From Candidatus Pelagibacter sp. (GTDB lineage Bacteria; Pseudomonadota; Alphaproteobacteria; Pelagibacterales; Pelagibacteraceae), in assembly GCA_017880265.1 (NCBI GenBank), contig JAFJTK010000085.1:1-9565 (forward strand): a DNA stretch of 9,565 nt. Reading direction: 5' to 3'. The position numbers and the translations under genes are program-made. Shown one piece after another: positions 1-7,271 of the stretch (position 1 is the first letter of the stretch; each line of letters begins with the position of its first letter). The notes under the pieces are model-generated. The model did no database searches, was not told where the DNA came from, and saw nothing but the letters and a program-made list of their open reading frames with translations.

Positions 1-212
1 ACAATTCCTAAAAGATCTTTTTTTCTGTCAACTATAAATCCAGGATCTGGATAAATTAGATCAATACCCGGCAAGGTGTCATCAGCGAAGGTAACACCTA
101 TGTCAACCATTATCCATTTGTGTTCACCTGGCTTACCATAAGCAAACAAATTCATGTTCATACCTATCTCGCCAGATCCACCTAGTGGACAAAATAATAA
201 TTCATCTTTCAT
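1..212 (-). CDS. rnj: Ribonuclease J, N-terminal fragment (partial at window edge)
   Basis: The visible 70 codons start with ATG at 212-210 and run off the left edge of the window. The protein begins MKDELLFCPLGGSGEIGMN, then has a WIMVDIGVTFADD segment (residues 33-45) and a PGIDLIYPDP segment. This is the opening of the metallo-beta-lactamase/beta-CASP RNase J family, whose N-terminus typically reads PLGGxGEIGMN followed by a strand ending in a conserved Asp. Family members are metal-dependent endo- and 5'-3' exoribonucleases that act in RNA maturation and decay in the cytoplasm. The HxHxDH metal-binding motif lies beyond the edge, so catalytic competence cannot be judged. The start codon is one base after the coaX stop (TAA C ATG), with no Shine-Dalgarno sequence visible, which suggests coupling to coaX translation. 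Other MBL-fold proteins are possible, but the N-terminal motif strongly favours RNase J. Confidence 0.92.
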   Translation of the reverse strand, partial: MKDELLFCPLGGSGEIGMNMNLFAYGKPGEHKWIMVDIGVTFADDTLPGIDLIYPDPGFIVDRKKDLLGI

Positions 213-213
213 G

Positions 214-960
214 TTATTTAATTAAATTTGAAATTTTGATTAGACCGTTAATTGTAATGTCTTTGTTGTGATAAACTTTCGTATTTATTGATTTTTTAAA
301 TAAATTAGAAAATCCTCCAGTTATTATTACTTTAAAAGACTTTCTAGTTTCTTTCTTAATTAATTTAATAATATTGTCAATTAAACCTGCATAACCCCAA
401 AAAAAACCAGATCTAACTGCTGATACAGTGTCATTTCCTATGACATTATTAATCATTTTAAGATTAATTTTAGGAATTAGCGATGCTTTGTCAGATAAAG
501 TATCTAAAGACAATCTAATACCAGGAGCAATAATTCCTCCAGAGTAAGTATCTTTAATCAATACATCAAATGTTGTTGCTGTTCCAAAATCAAGGATGAT
601 AAAATTATTTTTGTTATTAATTAGACTTATTGCATTAGTTATTCTGTCAGAACCAACTTGTTTATAATTAACTTTTATTTTAATTAAAGATTTTAAATTT
701 AAATTTTTTACTTCGTAACAATTGATTTTAGTTTTTTTAGAAAGAAATTTCTTAATTAAATTAAAAGATTTTGGTACAACACTACAAAATAAAATTTTAT
801 TAATTTTTTGGTAATTAGGTTTAAGTAAACTAAAATATTTAGTTAATTTTTTTTGATTTAAATTTTTAGATGGAAAAGTTATTTTTTTAATTATCTTATG
901 TTTTGTAGAAACTAAACAAAGTTTAGTATCTGTGTTTCCAATATCACCTAGTATATGCAT
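214..960 (-). CDS. coaX: Type III pantothenate kinase
   Basis: The product (248 aa, normal length for the family) phosphorylates pantothenate with ATP, the first step of coenzyme A synthesis, in the cytoplasm. It has the ASKHA-fold signatures of CoaX in order: the phosphate-binding DIGNT motif at residues 6-10, GSDR at 103-106 with the probable catalytic base Asp105, DFGTATT at 124-130, GGIIAPG at 141-147 and an ITGG motif at 213-216. Type I and II kinases do not share this set. The ATG start directly follows the birA stop (TAAATG), in the same reading frame, and no ribosome-binding sequence is visible, so translation is probably coupled to birA. Composition is striking: by hand count 39 Lys and only 4 Arg, with many Ile and Asn. 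All core motifs are intact, so I expect an active enzyme. RNase J follows one base downstream. Confidence 0.96.
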   Translation of the reverse strand: MHILGDIGNTDTKLCLVSTKHKIIKKITFPSKNLNQKKLTKYFSLLKPNYQKINKILFCSVVPKSFNLIKKFLSKKTKINCYEVKNLNLKSLIKIKVNYKQVGSDRITNAISLINNKNNFIILDFGTATTFDVLIKDTYSGGIIAPGIRLSLDTLSDKASLIPKINLKMINNVIGNDTVSAVRSGFFWGYAGLIDNIIKLIKKETRKSFKVIITGGFSNLFKKSINTKVYHNKDITINGLIKISNLIK

Positions 961-1515
961 TTATTTTTTATTAACTTTATTATTAATTTTATACATTCTT
1001 GATAAATTTTTTTCAAAAATTACTTTTAATTCATTTTCAAAATTAATCTTATTTATAGGTTTATTAATCAATTCAGATAAATTTGTTGTTGGGTAATTCT
1101 TAATTTTAGGACTTTTGATTAAATTAACACCTATGCCCACTATTAAAAATTTATTTCCTGAAACGGAAATTATTTCTTGTAAAATTCCACTAATTTTTTT
1201 TTTATTAATTATTAAATCGTTTGGTTTTTTAAATATTATCTTTTTTTTATAATATTTTTCTATAGTTTTTTTAACTAACAAACAGTTTATTTTTGTTAGA
1301 GTTGAAAGAGATATGTTGATATTTTTAATTTCATGAAAAAAACTTACAAATAAGTTTCCTTTATTAGAAATCCATTTTTTTCCATATTGACCTTTACCAC
1401 TTAATTGTGTGTCAGCAGTGACCATACCAAATTTAAAATTAGAGTTTTTGATAATTCTAATTGCTGTATTATTTGTACTATTAACTTTTTTAAATTTAAA
1501 TTTCTTGAGTCTCAT
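961..1515 (-). CDS. birA: Biotin--[acetyl-CoA-carboxylase] ligase, minimal catalytic-domain form
   Basis: The product (184 aa) should make biotinyl-5'-AMP and transfer biotin to a lysine of biotin carrier proteins such as AccB. Family landmarks are STN at residues 13-15, ADTQ followed by the biotin/AMP loop GKGQYGKKW at 40-48, KKPND at 96-100, KISGILQE at 107-114 with probable catalytic Lys107, and VGIGVNL at 126-132. There is no N-terminal helix-turn-helix domain, so it should not act as a repressor like E. coli BirA. At 184 aa it also seems to lack the usual C-terminal SH3-like domain. The loop usually reads GRGRxGRxW, but its arginines are Lys or Gln here, and the Trp of KWPND is Lys. I chose the ATG at 1515, which overlaps the nuoN stop by one base (TGATG), over the adjacent TTG at 1518. 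Composition is extreme: 36 Lys, 24 Asn and 3 Arg by hand count. Confidence 0.93.
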   Translation of the reverse strand: MRLKKFKFKKVNSTNNTAIRIIKNSNFKFGMVTADTQLSGKGQYGKKWISNKGNLFVSFFHEIKNINISLSTLTKINCLLVKKTIEKYYKKKIIFKKPNDLIINKKKISGILQEIISVSGNKFLIVGIGVNLIKSPKIKNYPTTNLSELINKPINKINFENELKVIFEKNLSRMYKINNKVNKK

Positions 1516-2933
1516 CAAATAATATTAATTCTTGATACGACATCAATCAGTTGACTTGGGAAAATGAAGTATAAAAGAATTAATATTGTAGAAAATGTAA
1601 GAGAAAATTTTAACCAAAGACTATGATCTTCATCATATTTTTCTCTTTCTTTGTCGAAGTATATTATTTTTATAATTCTTAAATAATAAAATGCAGCAAT
1701 AACAGTTGATAACAAACCTACAATTGCCAAGAAATACATTGACTGTTCTATAACCGCTTTAAAAATATAAAATTTTGCAAAAAAACCAGCTAATGGAGGA
1801 ATTCCTGCTAAAGAAAACAATATAACTAGCAGAGATAAAGACAATAAAGGGTGGTTTTTAGATAAACCAGAAAGGTCGTCTATATCTTCATAATATTGAT
1901 CATTCCTTTTCAGCATTAGCAAACAAGAAAATAAAGCTAAGTTCATGATCACATAAATTGATATGTAAATTATTGAACTTTGAATTCCCTCGTTAGAGCC
2001 CGTTGCTAAACCTGCTAAAGTATATCCTATATGTCCAATTGAACTGTAAGCTACAAGCCTTTTGATATTAGTTTGACCTATCGCTGCTATTGCACCAAAA
2101 AGCATAGAAGCTATTGATAAGAAAATTATAATCATTTGCCATTGGTCAATTAGATTTAAAAAAGGAACATATAAAAATCTTATAAACACCGTTAACGCTG
2201 CAATTTTAGGTACCATCGTAAAAAATAAAGTAACTGAGGTTGGTGACCCTTCATAAACATCAGGTGCCCACATATGGAATGGAACAGCTGAAATTTTAAA
2301 TGCTAGACCTACAAGAATAAATACAATTCCAAAAGTTAAAACATATTCATTTGAATTTAGCTGACTTGAAATAACATTAAAATTTGTTGATCCTGAAAAC
2401 CCATAAATTAATGAACAACCGTATAGAAGTAATCCTGATGATAAAGCACTTAAAACAAAATATTTTAAACCTGCCTCAGATGATTTTAATTGGTCTCTAT
2501 TAAAAGTGGCTAACACATATAGTGCTAAAGATTGTAATTCTAGACCCATATAAAATACCATTAAATCATTTGAACTGATCATTACCATCATACCTAGAAC
2601 TGAACTTAATATTAAAACTGGATATTCAATTTTAAAAATTTTAAATGATTTAAGATAAGCTGATGAGATAACTAAAACTAAAAAAGCACCAATTAATGTT
2701 ATAATTTTCATTAATGACGACATGTGATCAATAACAACACTGTTATTGAACAAGGTTACTCGATCTATACTAAAGGTTTCATTAAGAGTGATTATCGATG
2801 CAATTAAAAGAACCAATAAAGAGATATTAAAAATGATTTTTGAACTATCATTTTTAAACACACCCAAAACCAATAAAAACATAATTGATAGAGAGATAAA
2901 TATTTCAGGTAATACTAAATTAAGATTTTCCAT
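1515..2933 (-). CDS. nuoN: NADH-quinone oxidoreductase subunit N (antiporter-like pump)
   Basis: This is one of the three Mrp-antiporter-like proton-channel subunits of the complex I membrane arm (472 aa, usual length). It is hydrophobic throughout, consistent with about 14 transmembrane helices. The charged residues of the proton pathway are in place: Glu132 in LELQSLALY (TM5), Lys157 in GLKYFVLSA, Lys213 in FKISAVPFHMWAPDVYEGSP (TM7 and the following broken helix) and Lys243 in VPKIAAL (TM8). NIKRLVAYSSIGHIGY from about residue 289 is also typical. The VPFHMWAPDVYEG signature separates NuoN from NuoL (HTWLPDAMEGP) and NuoM (HTWLPDAHVEAP). The ATG directly follows the nuoM TAA, in the same frame, with no clear Shine-Dalgarno sequence. 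It is the last nuo gene of the operon, and its TGA stop overlaps the birA start. Confidence 0.97.
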   Translation of the reverse strand: MENLNLVLPEIFISLSIMFLLVLGVFKNDSSKIIFNISLLVLLIASIITLNETFSIDRVTLFNNSVVIDHMSSLMKIITLIGAFLVLVISSAYLKSFKIFKIEYPVLILSSVLGMMVMISSNDLMVFYMGLELQSLALYVLATFNRDQLKSSEAGLKYFVLSALSSGLLLYGCSLIYGFSGSTNFNVISSQLNSNEYVLTFGIVFILVGLAFKISAVPFHMWAPDVYEGSPTSVTLFFTMVPKIAALTVFIRFLYVPFLNLIDQWQMIIIFLSIASMLFGAIAAIGQTNIKRLVAYSSIGHIGYTLAGLATGSNEGIQSSIIYISIYVIMNLALFSCLLMLKRNDQYYEDIDDLSGLSKNHPLLSLSLLVILFSLAGIPPLAGFFAKFYIFKAVIEQSMYFLAIVGLLSTVIAAFYYLRIIKIIYFDKEREKYDEDHSLWLKFSLTFSTILILLYFIFPSQLIDVVSRINII

Positions 2934-4415
2934 TTATTTAACCATTGCATTTAAATTATACATATTAATTAAGTCTTTTACTGAAACTTCAATTGTATTA
3001 ATCAATGGGTCAGGATAAAACCCAAAAAATAATGTGGGAACTGCTAAACAGGCTAAAATAAAATATTCTGATTTATTAAGGTCAATCATTGACTTAAGGT
3101 CTTCGTTCACTAATTTTCCAAAAACAACTCTTTTATAAAGCCACAACATATAAGCAGCACCAAGAATTACACCTAAACTTGCTAAAACAGCTACTAAGAA
3201 ATTATCCTTAAATACACCCATTAAAATTAAAAACTCACCAATAAAACCACTTGTTCCAGGTAAGCCAAGAGCTGCAAGAGTAAACAACATAAATAAAATT
3301 GAATATTTTGGAATGATTGCAACTATTCCACCATAATCGCTTATCATTCTTGAATGCATTCTATCGTAAACTACACCTACACATAAGAATAGAGCAGCAG
3401 ATACTAATCCATGACTGATCATTTGAATTATACTTCCCTCAATACCTTGTTGTTGAATAGTAAAAATTCCTAATGTTACAAAGCCCATGTGAGCTACAGA
3501 AGAATAAGCAATAAGCTTTTTCATATCTTCTTGCATTAGCGCAATTAATGATGTGAGAATTATTGCTATTACGCTTAAAGTATAAATTAAAGGTGTAAAT
3601 ATTTCTGAGGCAATTGGAAAAAGTCCTAATGAAAATCGGATAAATCCATATCCAGCCATTTTAAGCAATATTGCAGCCAGCAAAACAGATCCTGCAGTTG
3701 GAGCTTCAACGTGTGCATCAGGTAGCCAAGTATGGACTGGCCACATAGGTGTCTTAACAGCAAATGAACTAAAAAAAGCTAGCCATAATAAATTTTGATA
3801 CTTTGCATCTATTCCAAGTTCATAAAGTTTGATTACATCAGTGGTACCTGAAATCCAATAAATTGAAATGATAGCAACTAACATTAATACAGATCCTAGG
3901 AGTGTATATAAAAAGAATTTAAATGCTGAATAAACTCTTTTAGGTCCACCCCAAATACCAATAATTAAAAACATAGGGATTAATCCAGCTTCAAAAAATA
4001 GATAGAAGACGACTAAATCAAGAGCACAAAAAACTCCTATCATAAAACTCTCCATAATTAATATGGCTATTAAAAAATCTCTTAATCTTGTCTTAACTGA
4101 ATTATTAACTGAAATGATACACAGCGGAGTTATAAATGTTGTTAATATGATAAATAAAATAGAAATTCCATCAACTCCTACTTTATAATTAATAAAACCT
4201 TCAATCCAAGTTCTGTCTTCAATAAATTGAAAATTAGATGTTGATTGATCAAAAGAGATCCATAGATAAATAGAAATTAAGAAATTTACAACAGATGTAA
4301 ATAAAGAAACATATTTAGCTGTTAAATTATTTCCTTCTTTATCTTTTGTAAAAAATAAAAAAAGAGCACCAATTGTTGGTAATAGAATTAAAGATGAAAG
4401 AATTGGAAAGTTCAT
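2934..4415 (-). CDS. nuoM: NADH-quinone oxidoreductase subunit M (antiporter-like pump)
   Basis: This is the middle antiporter-like subunit of the complex I membrane arm (493 aa, usual length), thought to translocate one proton per catalytic cycle. Hydrophobic segments run through the whole protein, consistent with about 14 transmembrane helices. Key features are VDGISILF at residues 81-88, the TM5 glutamate Glu142 in FFEAGLIPMFLI, TM7 Lys221 followed by PMWPVHTWLPDAHVEAPT, TM8 Lys252 in LLKMAGYGFIRF, and the DMKKLIAYSSVAHMGF segment. The HVEAPTAGSVLLA sequence distinguishes it from NuoL and NuoN. The ATG at 4415-4413 shares one base with the nuoL stop (TAATG), and no Shine-Dalgarno sequence is visible, which suggests termination-reinitiation by ribosomes finishing nuoL. 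No key residue is missing. Confidence 0.97.
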   Translation of the reverse strand: MNFPILSSLILLPTIGALFLFFTKDKEGNNLTAKYVSLFTSVVNFLISIYLWISFDQSTSNFQFIEDRTWIEGFINYKVGVDGISILFIILTTFITPLCIISVNNSVKTRLRDFLIAILIMESFMIGVFCALDLVVFYLFFEAGLIPMFLIIGIWGGPKRVYSAFKFFLYTLLGSVLMLVAIISIYWISGTTDVIKLYELGIDAKYQNLLWLAFFSSFAVKTPMWPVHTWLPDAHVEAPTAGSVLLAAILLKMAGYGFIRFSLGLFPIASEIFTPLIYTLSVIAIILTSLIALMQEDMKKLIAYSSVAHMGFVTLGIFTIQQQGIEGSIIQMISHGLVSAALFLCVGVVYDRMHSRMISDYGGIVAIIPKYSILFMLFTLAALGLPGTSGFIGEFLILMGVFKDNFLVAVLASLGVILGAAYMLWLYKRVVFGKLVNEDLKSMIDLNKSEYFILACLAVPTLFFGFYPDPLINTIEVSVKDLINMYNLNAMVK

Positions 4416-6328
4416 TATTTAACTATTAAAAAGGTTAATAAAGCTGAAAAGCCTAACAGCATAATAAAGGCATACTGATAAATAAAGCCACTTTGAAACT
4501 TATTAGCTTTGATTGAACATTTTTTTATAAAAGATGAAATTCCGTCTGGTCCAAAACCATCAATTAATTTTCCATCACAGAACTTCCAAAAAAATATACC
4601 TAATTTTTTTGAAGGATTAATGAAAATGACTTCATATAATTCATCAAAATACCATTTATTAACTAAAAACTTGTATAAAGGCCTATTCATGTTGACTATT
4701 GCGTTAGGCAATTCTTTATTCTTAACAAATAAATAATAAGCAATTGGAATAGACAATAACACCAAGCATGGCGTCAGTAATAAAAACCATGTTGGAGGAT
4801 GCTCAGTACTTAATGGTTCTAAAAACTTTATAGACTCTGCCCAAAATAAATTTTCTCCGCCATGACCAATAAAAAGATCTTTAAAAAGAAAACCAGCAAA
4901 TATAGCTCCAATAGATAACAATACTAATGGTATCAACATCACCAAAGGAGACTCGTGTGTCTCTTCAATTTTTACATCTTTATTATTATATGAACCATGA
5001 AATGTTTTAAAAATTAATCTCCATGAATATATTGAAGTTAAAAATGCAGTAAAAATTCCAATTCCTGCTGCATAATATCCAGTAGTGTTTCCTTTTAAAT
5101 ATGCAAATTCAATAATTGCATCTTTGGAATAAAAACCTGAAAGAAAAGGAAAGCCAGTTAATGCTAAAGTTCCAATAATCATTAAGGCATAAGTATAAGG
5201 AAGTTTTTTCCATACACCTCCCATATTGTTTATGTCTTGCTCATCTTTAAATGCATGAATTACAGAACCAGATCCTAAAAACAATAAAGCTTTAAAAAAT
5301 GCATGTGTAAATAAGTGAAACATCGCAACATTGTAAGCACCTACACCAGCTGCAAAAAACATATATCCTAACTGGCTACAGGTTGAGTAAGCAATAATTT
5401 TTTTTATATCAGTTTGAACCAAAGCAACTGTCGCAGCAAATAAAGCTGTCGTCATGCCAACGATAGTTATTAAGTTTAATATCAGTGGTGAATATTCGTA
5501 AATCGGTGAACATCTAACAACCAAAAACACTCCTGCTGTCACCATAGTGGCAGCATGAATTAATGCAGATACAGGCGTTGGTCCTTCCATTGCGTCTGGC
5601 AACCAAGTGTGAAGTAAAATTTGAGCTGATTTACCCATCGCACCTATAAATAATAACAAACAAATTAAGTCTATAGCTTTAACTTCAAAACCTAAAAATG
5701 ATAAATTTTTATCAATAACCGTTGGAATTTGTTGGAACACTTCTGAATAATTTACAGTTCCAAATAAATAGAAAATTAAAAAAATTCCTAAGGCAAAACC
5801 AAAGTCCCCCACTCTATTTACTACAAACGCTTTAATTGCTGCAGCATTAGCACTTTCTTTTTTAAACCAAAAACCAATCAAGAAATACGAACAAAGTCCA
5901 ACACCTTCCCAACCAAAAAATAGTTGAATAAAATTATCTGAAGTAACCAACATCAACATTGCAAAGGTAAATAGTGATAAATATGCCATGAATCTTGGCT
6001 TATGAGGATCATGAGACATATAACCAATTGAATAAATATGAACCAAAGAAGATACAGATGTCACCACAACCAACATTACAGCTGATAAAGGATCAATAAG
6101 CATTGACCAATTAACATCTAACGATCCTGAATTTATCCAAGTAGCAATAACAATATTTTCTTCATATTGATTTACAATTACTTGATATAATACAAAGATT
6201 GATAAAAGTGCAGAAATCGAAACAAGGGCACTTGTCACAATTTCAGAGTTTCTATCTCCAATATATTTTCCAAAAAAGCCTGAAATAATTGATGCTATGA
6301 GAGGAAGAAATAAAATTGAAAGTTCCAT
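4415..6328 (-). CDS. nuoL: NADH-quinone oxidoreductase subunit L (distal antiporter-like pump)
   Basis: This is the largest membrane subunit of complex I, at the distal end of the membrane arm (637 aa, within the family range). Diagnostic features are the TM5 glutamate Glu141 in FFGWEGVGLCSYFLIGFW, NRVGDFGFALG at about 171-181, Lys233 in MGKSAQILLHTWLPDAMEGP, DIKKIIAYSTCSQLGYM at about 307-323, FHLFTHAFFKALLFL at about 337-351 with Lys346, and GFPFLSGFYSKD ending at 403. The C-terminal part (about 540-637) has a long amphipathic region and a final hydrophobic helix (about 615-636), matching the lateral helix and anchoring TM helix that set NuoL apart from NuoM and NuoN. A Shine-Dalgarno-like AAAAGG lies 6 nt before the ATG, inside the end of nuoK. 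The gene starts 2 nt after the nuoK stop and its TAA overlaps the nuoM ATG. Confidence 0.98.
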   Translation of the reverse strand: MELSILFLPLIASIISGFFGKYIGDRNSEIVTSALVSISALLSIFVLYQVIVNQYEENIVIATWINSGSLDVNWSMLIDPLSAVMLVVVTSVSSLVHIYSIGYMSHDPHKPRFMAYLSLFTFAMLMLVTSDNFIQLFFGWEGVGLCSYFLIGFWFKKESANAAAIKAFVVNRVGDFGFALGIFLIFYLFGTVNYSEVFQQIPTVIDKNLSFLGFEVKAIDLICLLLFIGAMGKSAQILLHTWLPDAMEGPTPVSALIHAATMVTAGVFLVVRCSPIYEYSPLILNLITIVGMTTALFAATVALVQTDIKKIIAYSTCSQLGYMFFAAGVGAYNVAMFHLFTHAFFKALLFLGSGSVIHAFKDEQDINNMGGVWKKLPYTYALMIIGTLALTGFPFLSGFYSKDAIIEFAYLKGNTTGYYAAGIGIFTAFLTSIYSWRLIFKTFHGSYNNKDVKIEETHESPLVMLIPLVLLSIGAIFAGFLFKDLFIGHGGENLFWAESIKFLEPLSTEHPPTWFLLLTPCLVLLSIPIAYYLFVKNKELPNAIVNMNRPLYKFLVNKWYFDELYEVIFINPSKKLGIFFWKFCDGKLIDGFGPDGISSFIKKCSIKANKFQSGFIYQYAFIMLLGFSALLTFLIVK

Positions 6329-6330
6329 AA

Positions 6331-6642
6331 TTAACCTTTTAATTTATCAATTTCTTCAACCCTGATAGTTCCAGAATTACGATAATAAACTACAATAATT
6401 GCTAGCCCAATAGCAGCTTCAGCGGCTGCCACTGTTAAAATAAATAAAGTAAAAACTTGTCCTGCAAGATCTCCAAGAAAAATAGAAAATGCAACCAAAT
6501 TTATATTAACTGCAAGTAAAATTAATTCTATGCTCATTAATATAACAATAATATTTTTTCTATTAAGAAAGATTCCAATAATACCTATTGAAAAAATGAC
6601 CGCACCTAAAGTTAAATAATGTCCTAAACCAATTTCAGTCAT
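6331..6642 (-). CDS. nuoK: NADH-quinone oxidoreductase subunit K
   Basis: This small three-helix membrane subunit (103 aa, against a usual 100-103) links NuoJ and NuoN in the membrane arm and belongs to the MnhC/MrpC-like family. The protein opens [13 protein letters not shown], the standard NuoK start, and has [28 protein letters not shown] with the conserved buried Glu39, then [13 protein letters not shown] with Glu75. These correspond to the two glutamates of the proton path (Glu36 and Glu72 in E. coli). I place the start at the ATG at 6642-6640. The reading frame stays open upstream to a TTG at 6669, but that would add nine residues not typical of the family. The ATG is also preceded by AAAGGGG with 9-nt spacing. 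The start overlaps the end of nuoJ by 8 nt, and nuoL follows after 2 nt. Confidence 0.96.
   Translation of the reverse strand: MTEIGLGHYLTLGAVIFSIGIIGIFLNRKNIIVILMSIELILLAVNINLVAFSIFLGDLAGQVFTLFILTVAAAEAAIGLAIIVVYYRNSGTIRVEEIDKLKG
6335..6340 (-). promoter_or_regulatory. Shine-Dalgarno-like site for nuoL
   Basis: The minus strand reads AAAAGG followed by 6 nt (TTAATT) and the nuoL ATG. The motif overlaps the last nuoK codons (AAA GGT TAA). It is a moderate match to the consensus with good spacing. Confidence 0.6.
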
Positions 6643-7267
6643 CGATTTTAACCCCTTTATTGTTTTCAACTTCTAAAACTTCAACACCTTCAGATCTTTC
6701 TCTAGAAATTTGTTTTAAATAACTTTGGGTTTTAACTCCAGAACGTTTTCTAAAAGTTAAAACAATAGCGCCAATCATAGCTACTAATAAAATCATTCCA
6801 CTTAATTGGAATACATGAATGTAATCTGTATAAAGCACTTGTCCTAATGAATGAGTATTGCTTATACTAAAATTATTTAATGAATTGTTTATATCGAATA
6901 AATCAGGTTTATATTTCCATCCGCCTATAACAATTATCAATTCAAAAAAAATAATTGTGCTAATAATTAAACCTACTGGAATATGTCCAGAACTCTCTTG
7001 AGATGCAAACCATTGGTTTTTTTGCTGGGCAACATTTAACATCATCACCACAAACAAAAACAATACTGCTACTGCACCTACATAAACAATTAGCATTATC
7101 ATTCCCAAAAATTCAGCACCTATCATAATAAAAAGACAAGAGATGCTAATGAAATCTAAAATGAGAAAAAAAACAGAATGAACAGTATTTTTAGATACTG
7201 TTACCATAATTGCTGAAACGACAGCTATGATTGAAAATGTATAAAAAAAAATTGAATGAGCTATCAT
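6635..7267 (-). CDS. nuoJ: NADH-quinone oxidoreductase subunit J
   Basis: This hydrophobic membrane subunit (210 aa, typical of alphaproteobacterial NuoJ) has about five transmembrane helices and sits near the junction of the peripheral and membrane arms. The family signature is [27 protein letters not shown] at about residues 51-77. This covers TM3, whose pi-bulge is thought to take part in coupling electron transfer to proton pumping. A final helix at about 155-172 ends in [11 protein letters not shown], followed by a charged cytoplasmic tail to residue 210. The ATG is 4 nt after the nuoI stop, and no Shine-Dalgarno sequence is visible. The 3' end overlaps nuoK by 8 nt. The stretch at about 117-145 ([20 protein letters not shown]) is a hydrophilic, Asn-rich loop, a region that varies within the family. 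Confidence 0.97.
   Translation of the reverse strand: MIAHSIFFYTFSIIAVVSAIMVTVSKNTVHSVFFLILDFISISCLFIMIGAEFLGMIMLIVYVGAVAVLFLFVVMMLNVAQQKNQWFASQESSGHIPVGLIISTIIFFELIIVIGGWKYKPDLFDINNSLNNFSISNTHSLGQVLYTDYIHVFQLSGMILLVAMIGAIVLTFRKRSGVKTQSYLKQISRERSEGVEVLEVENNKGVKIDD
6652..6658 (-). promoter_or_regulatory. Shine-Dalgarno-like site supporting the nuoK ATG at 6642
   Basis: The minus strand reads AAAGGGG, then 9 nt, then the ATG at 6642-6640. A G-run is rare in this A+T-rich sequence. It lies inside the 3' end of nuoJ. Its placement favours the ATG over the upstream in-frame TTG at 6669 as the nuoK start. Confidence 0.6.
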
Positions 7268-7271
7268 AGAT

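Noticed and set aside
216..227. Perfect 12-bp palindrome atttaattaaat near the 3' end of coaX
   Set aside because: It is made only of A and T, lies in coding sequence and is expected by chance in this composition. It is not a credible terminator or operator.
1194..1203. T-run on the plus strand as a rho-independent terminator
   Set aside because: No G+C-rich hairpin precedes it, and it lies inside birA with no plus-strand gene to end.
1516..1518. TTG one codon upstream of the birA ATG as an alternative start
   Set aside because: ATG is the stronger start and forms the TGATG coupling overlap with the nuoN stop. The difference is a single residue.
2746..3018. Plus-strand open frame of 90 codons crossing the nuoM/nuoN junction
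   Set aside because: It lies antisense to two well-conserved genes, has no recognisable domain and no upstream signals. It is a shadow of the real frames.
4509..4736. Plus-strand open frame of 75 codons antisense to the 3' part of nuoL
   Set aside because: It overlaps the conserved NuoL C-terminal region, has no family resemblance and is explained by base composition.
6643..6669. Upstream TTG start that would give NuoK nine extra residues
   Set aside because: The family normally begins at the M(T)EIGLGHYL position, and the ATG at 6642 has a Shine-Dalgarno-like AAAGGGG. The extension would lengthen the overlap with nuoJ to 35 nt.
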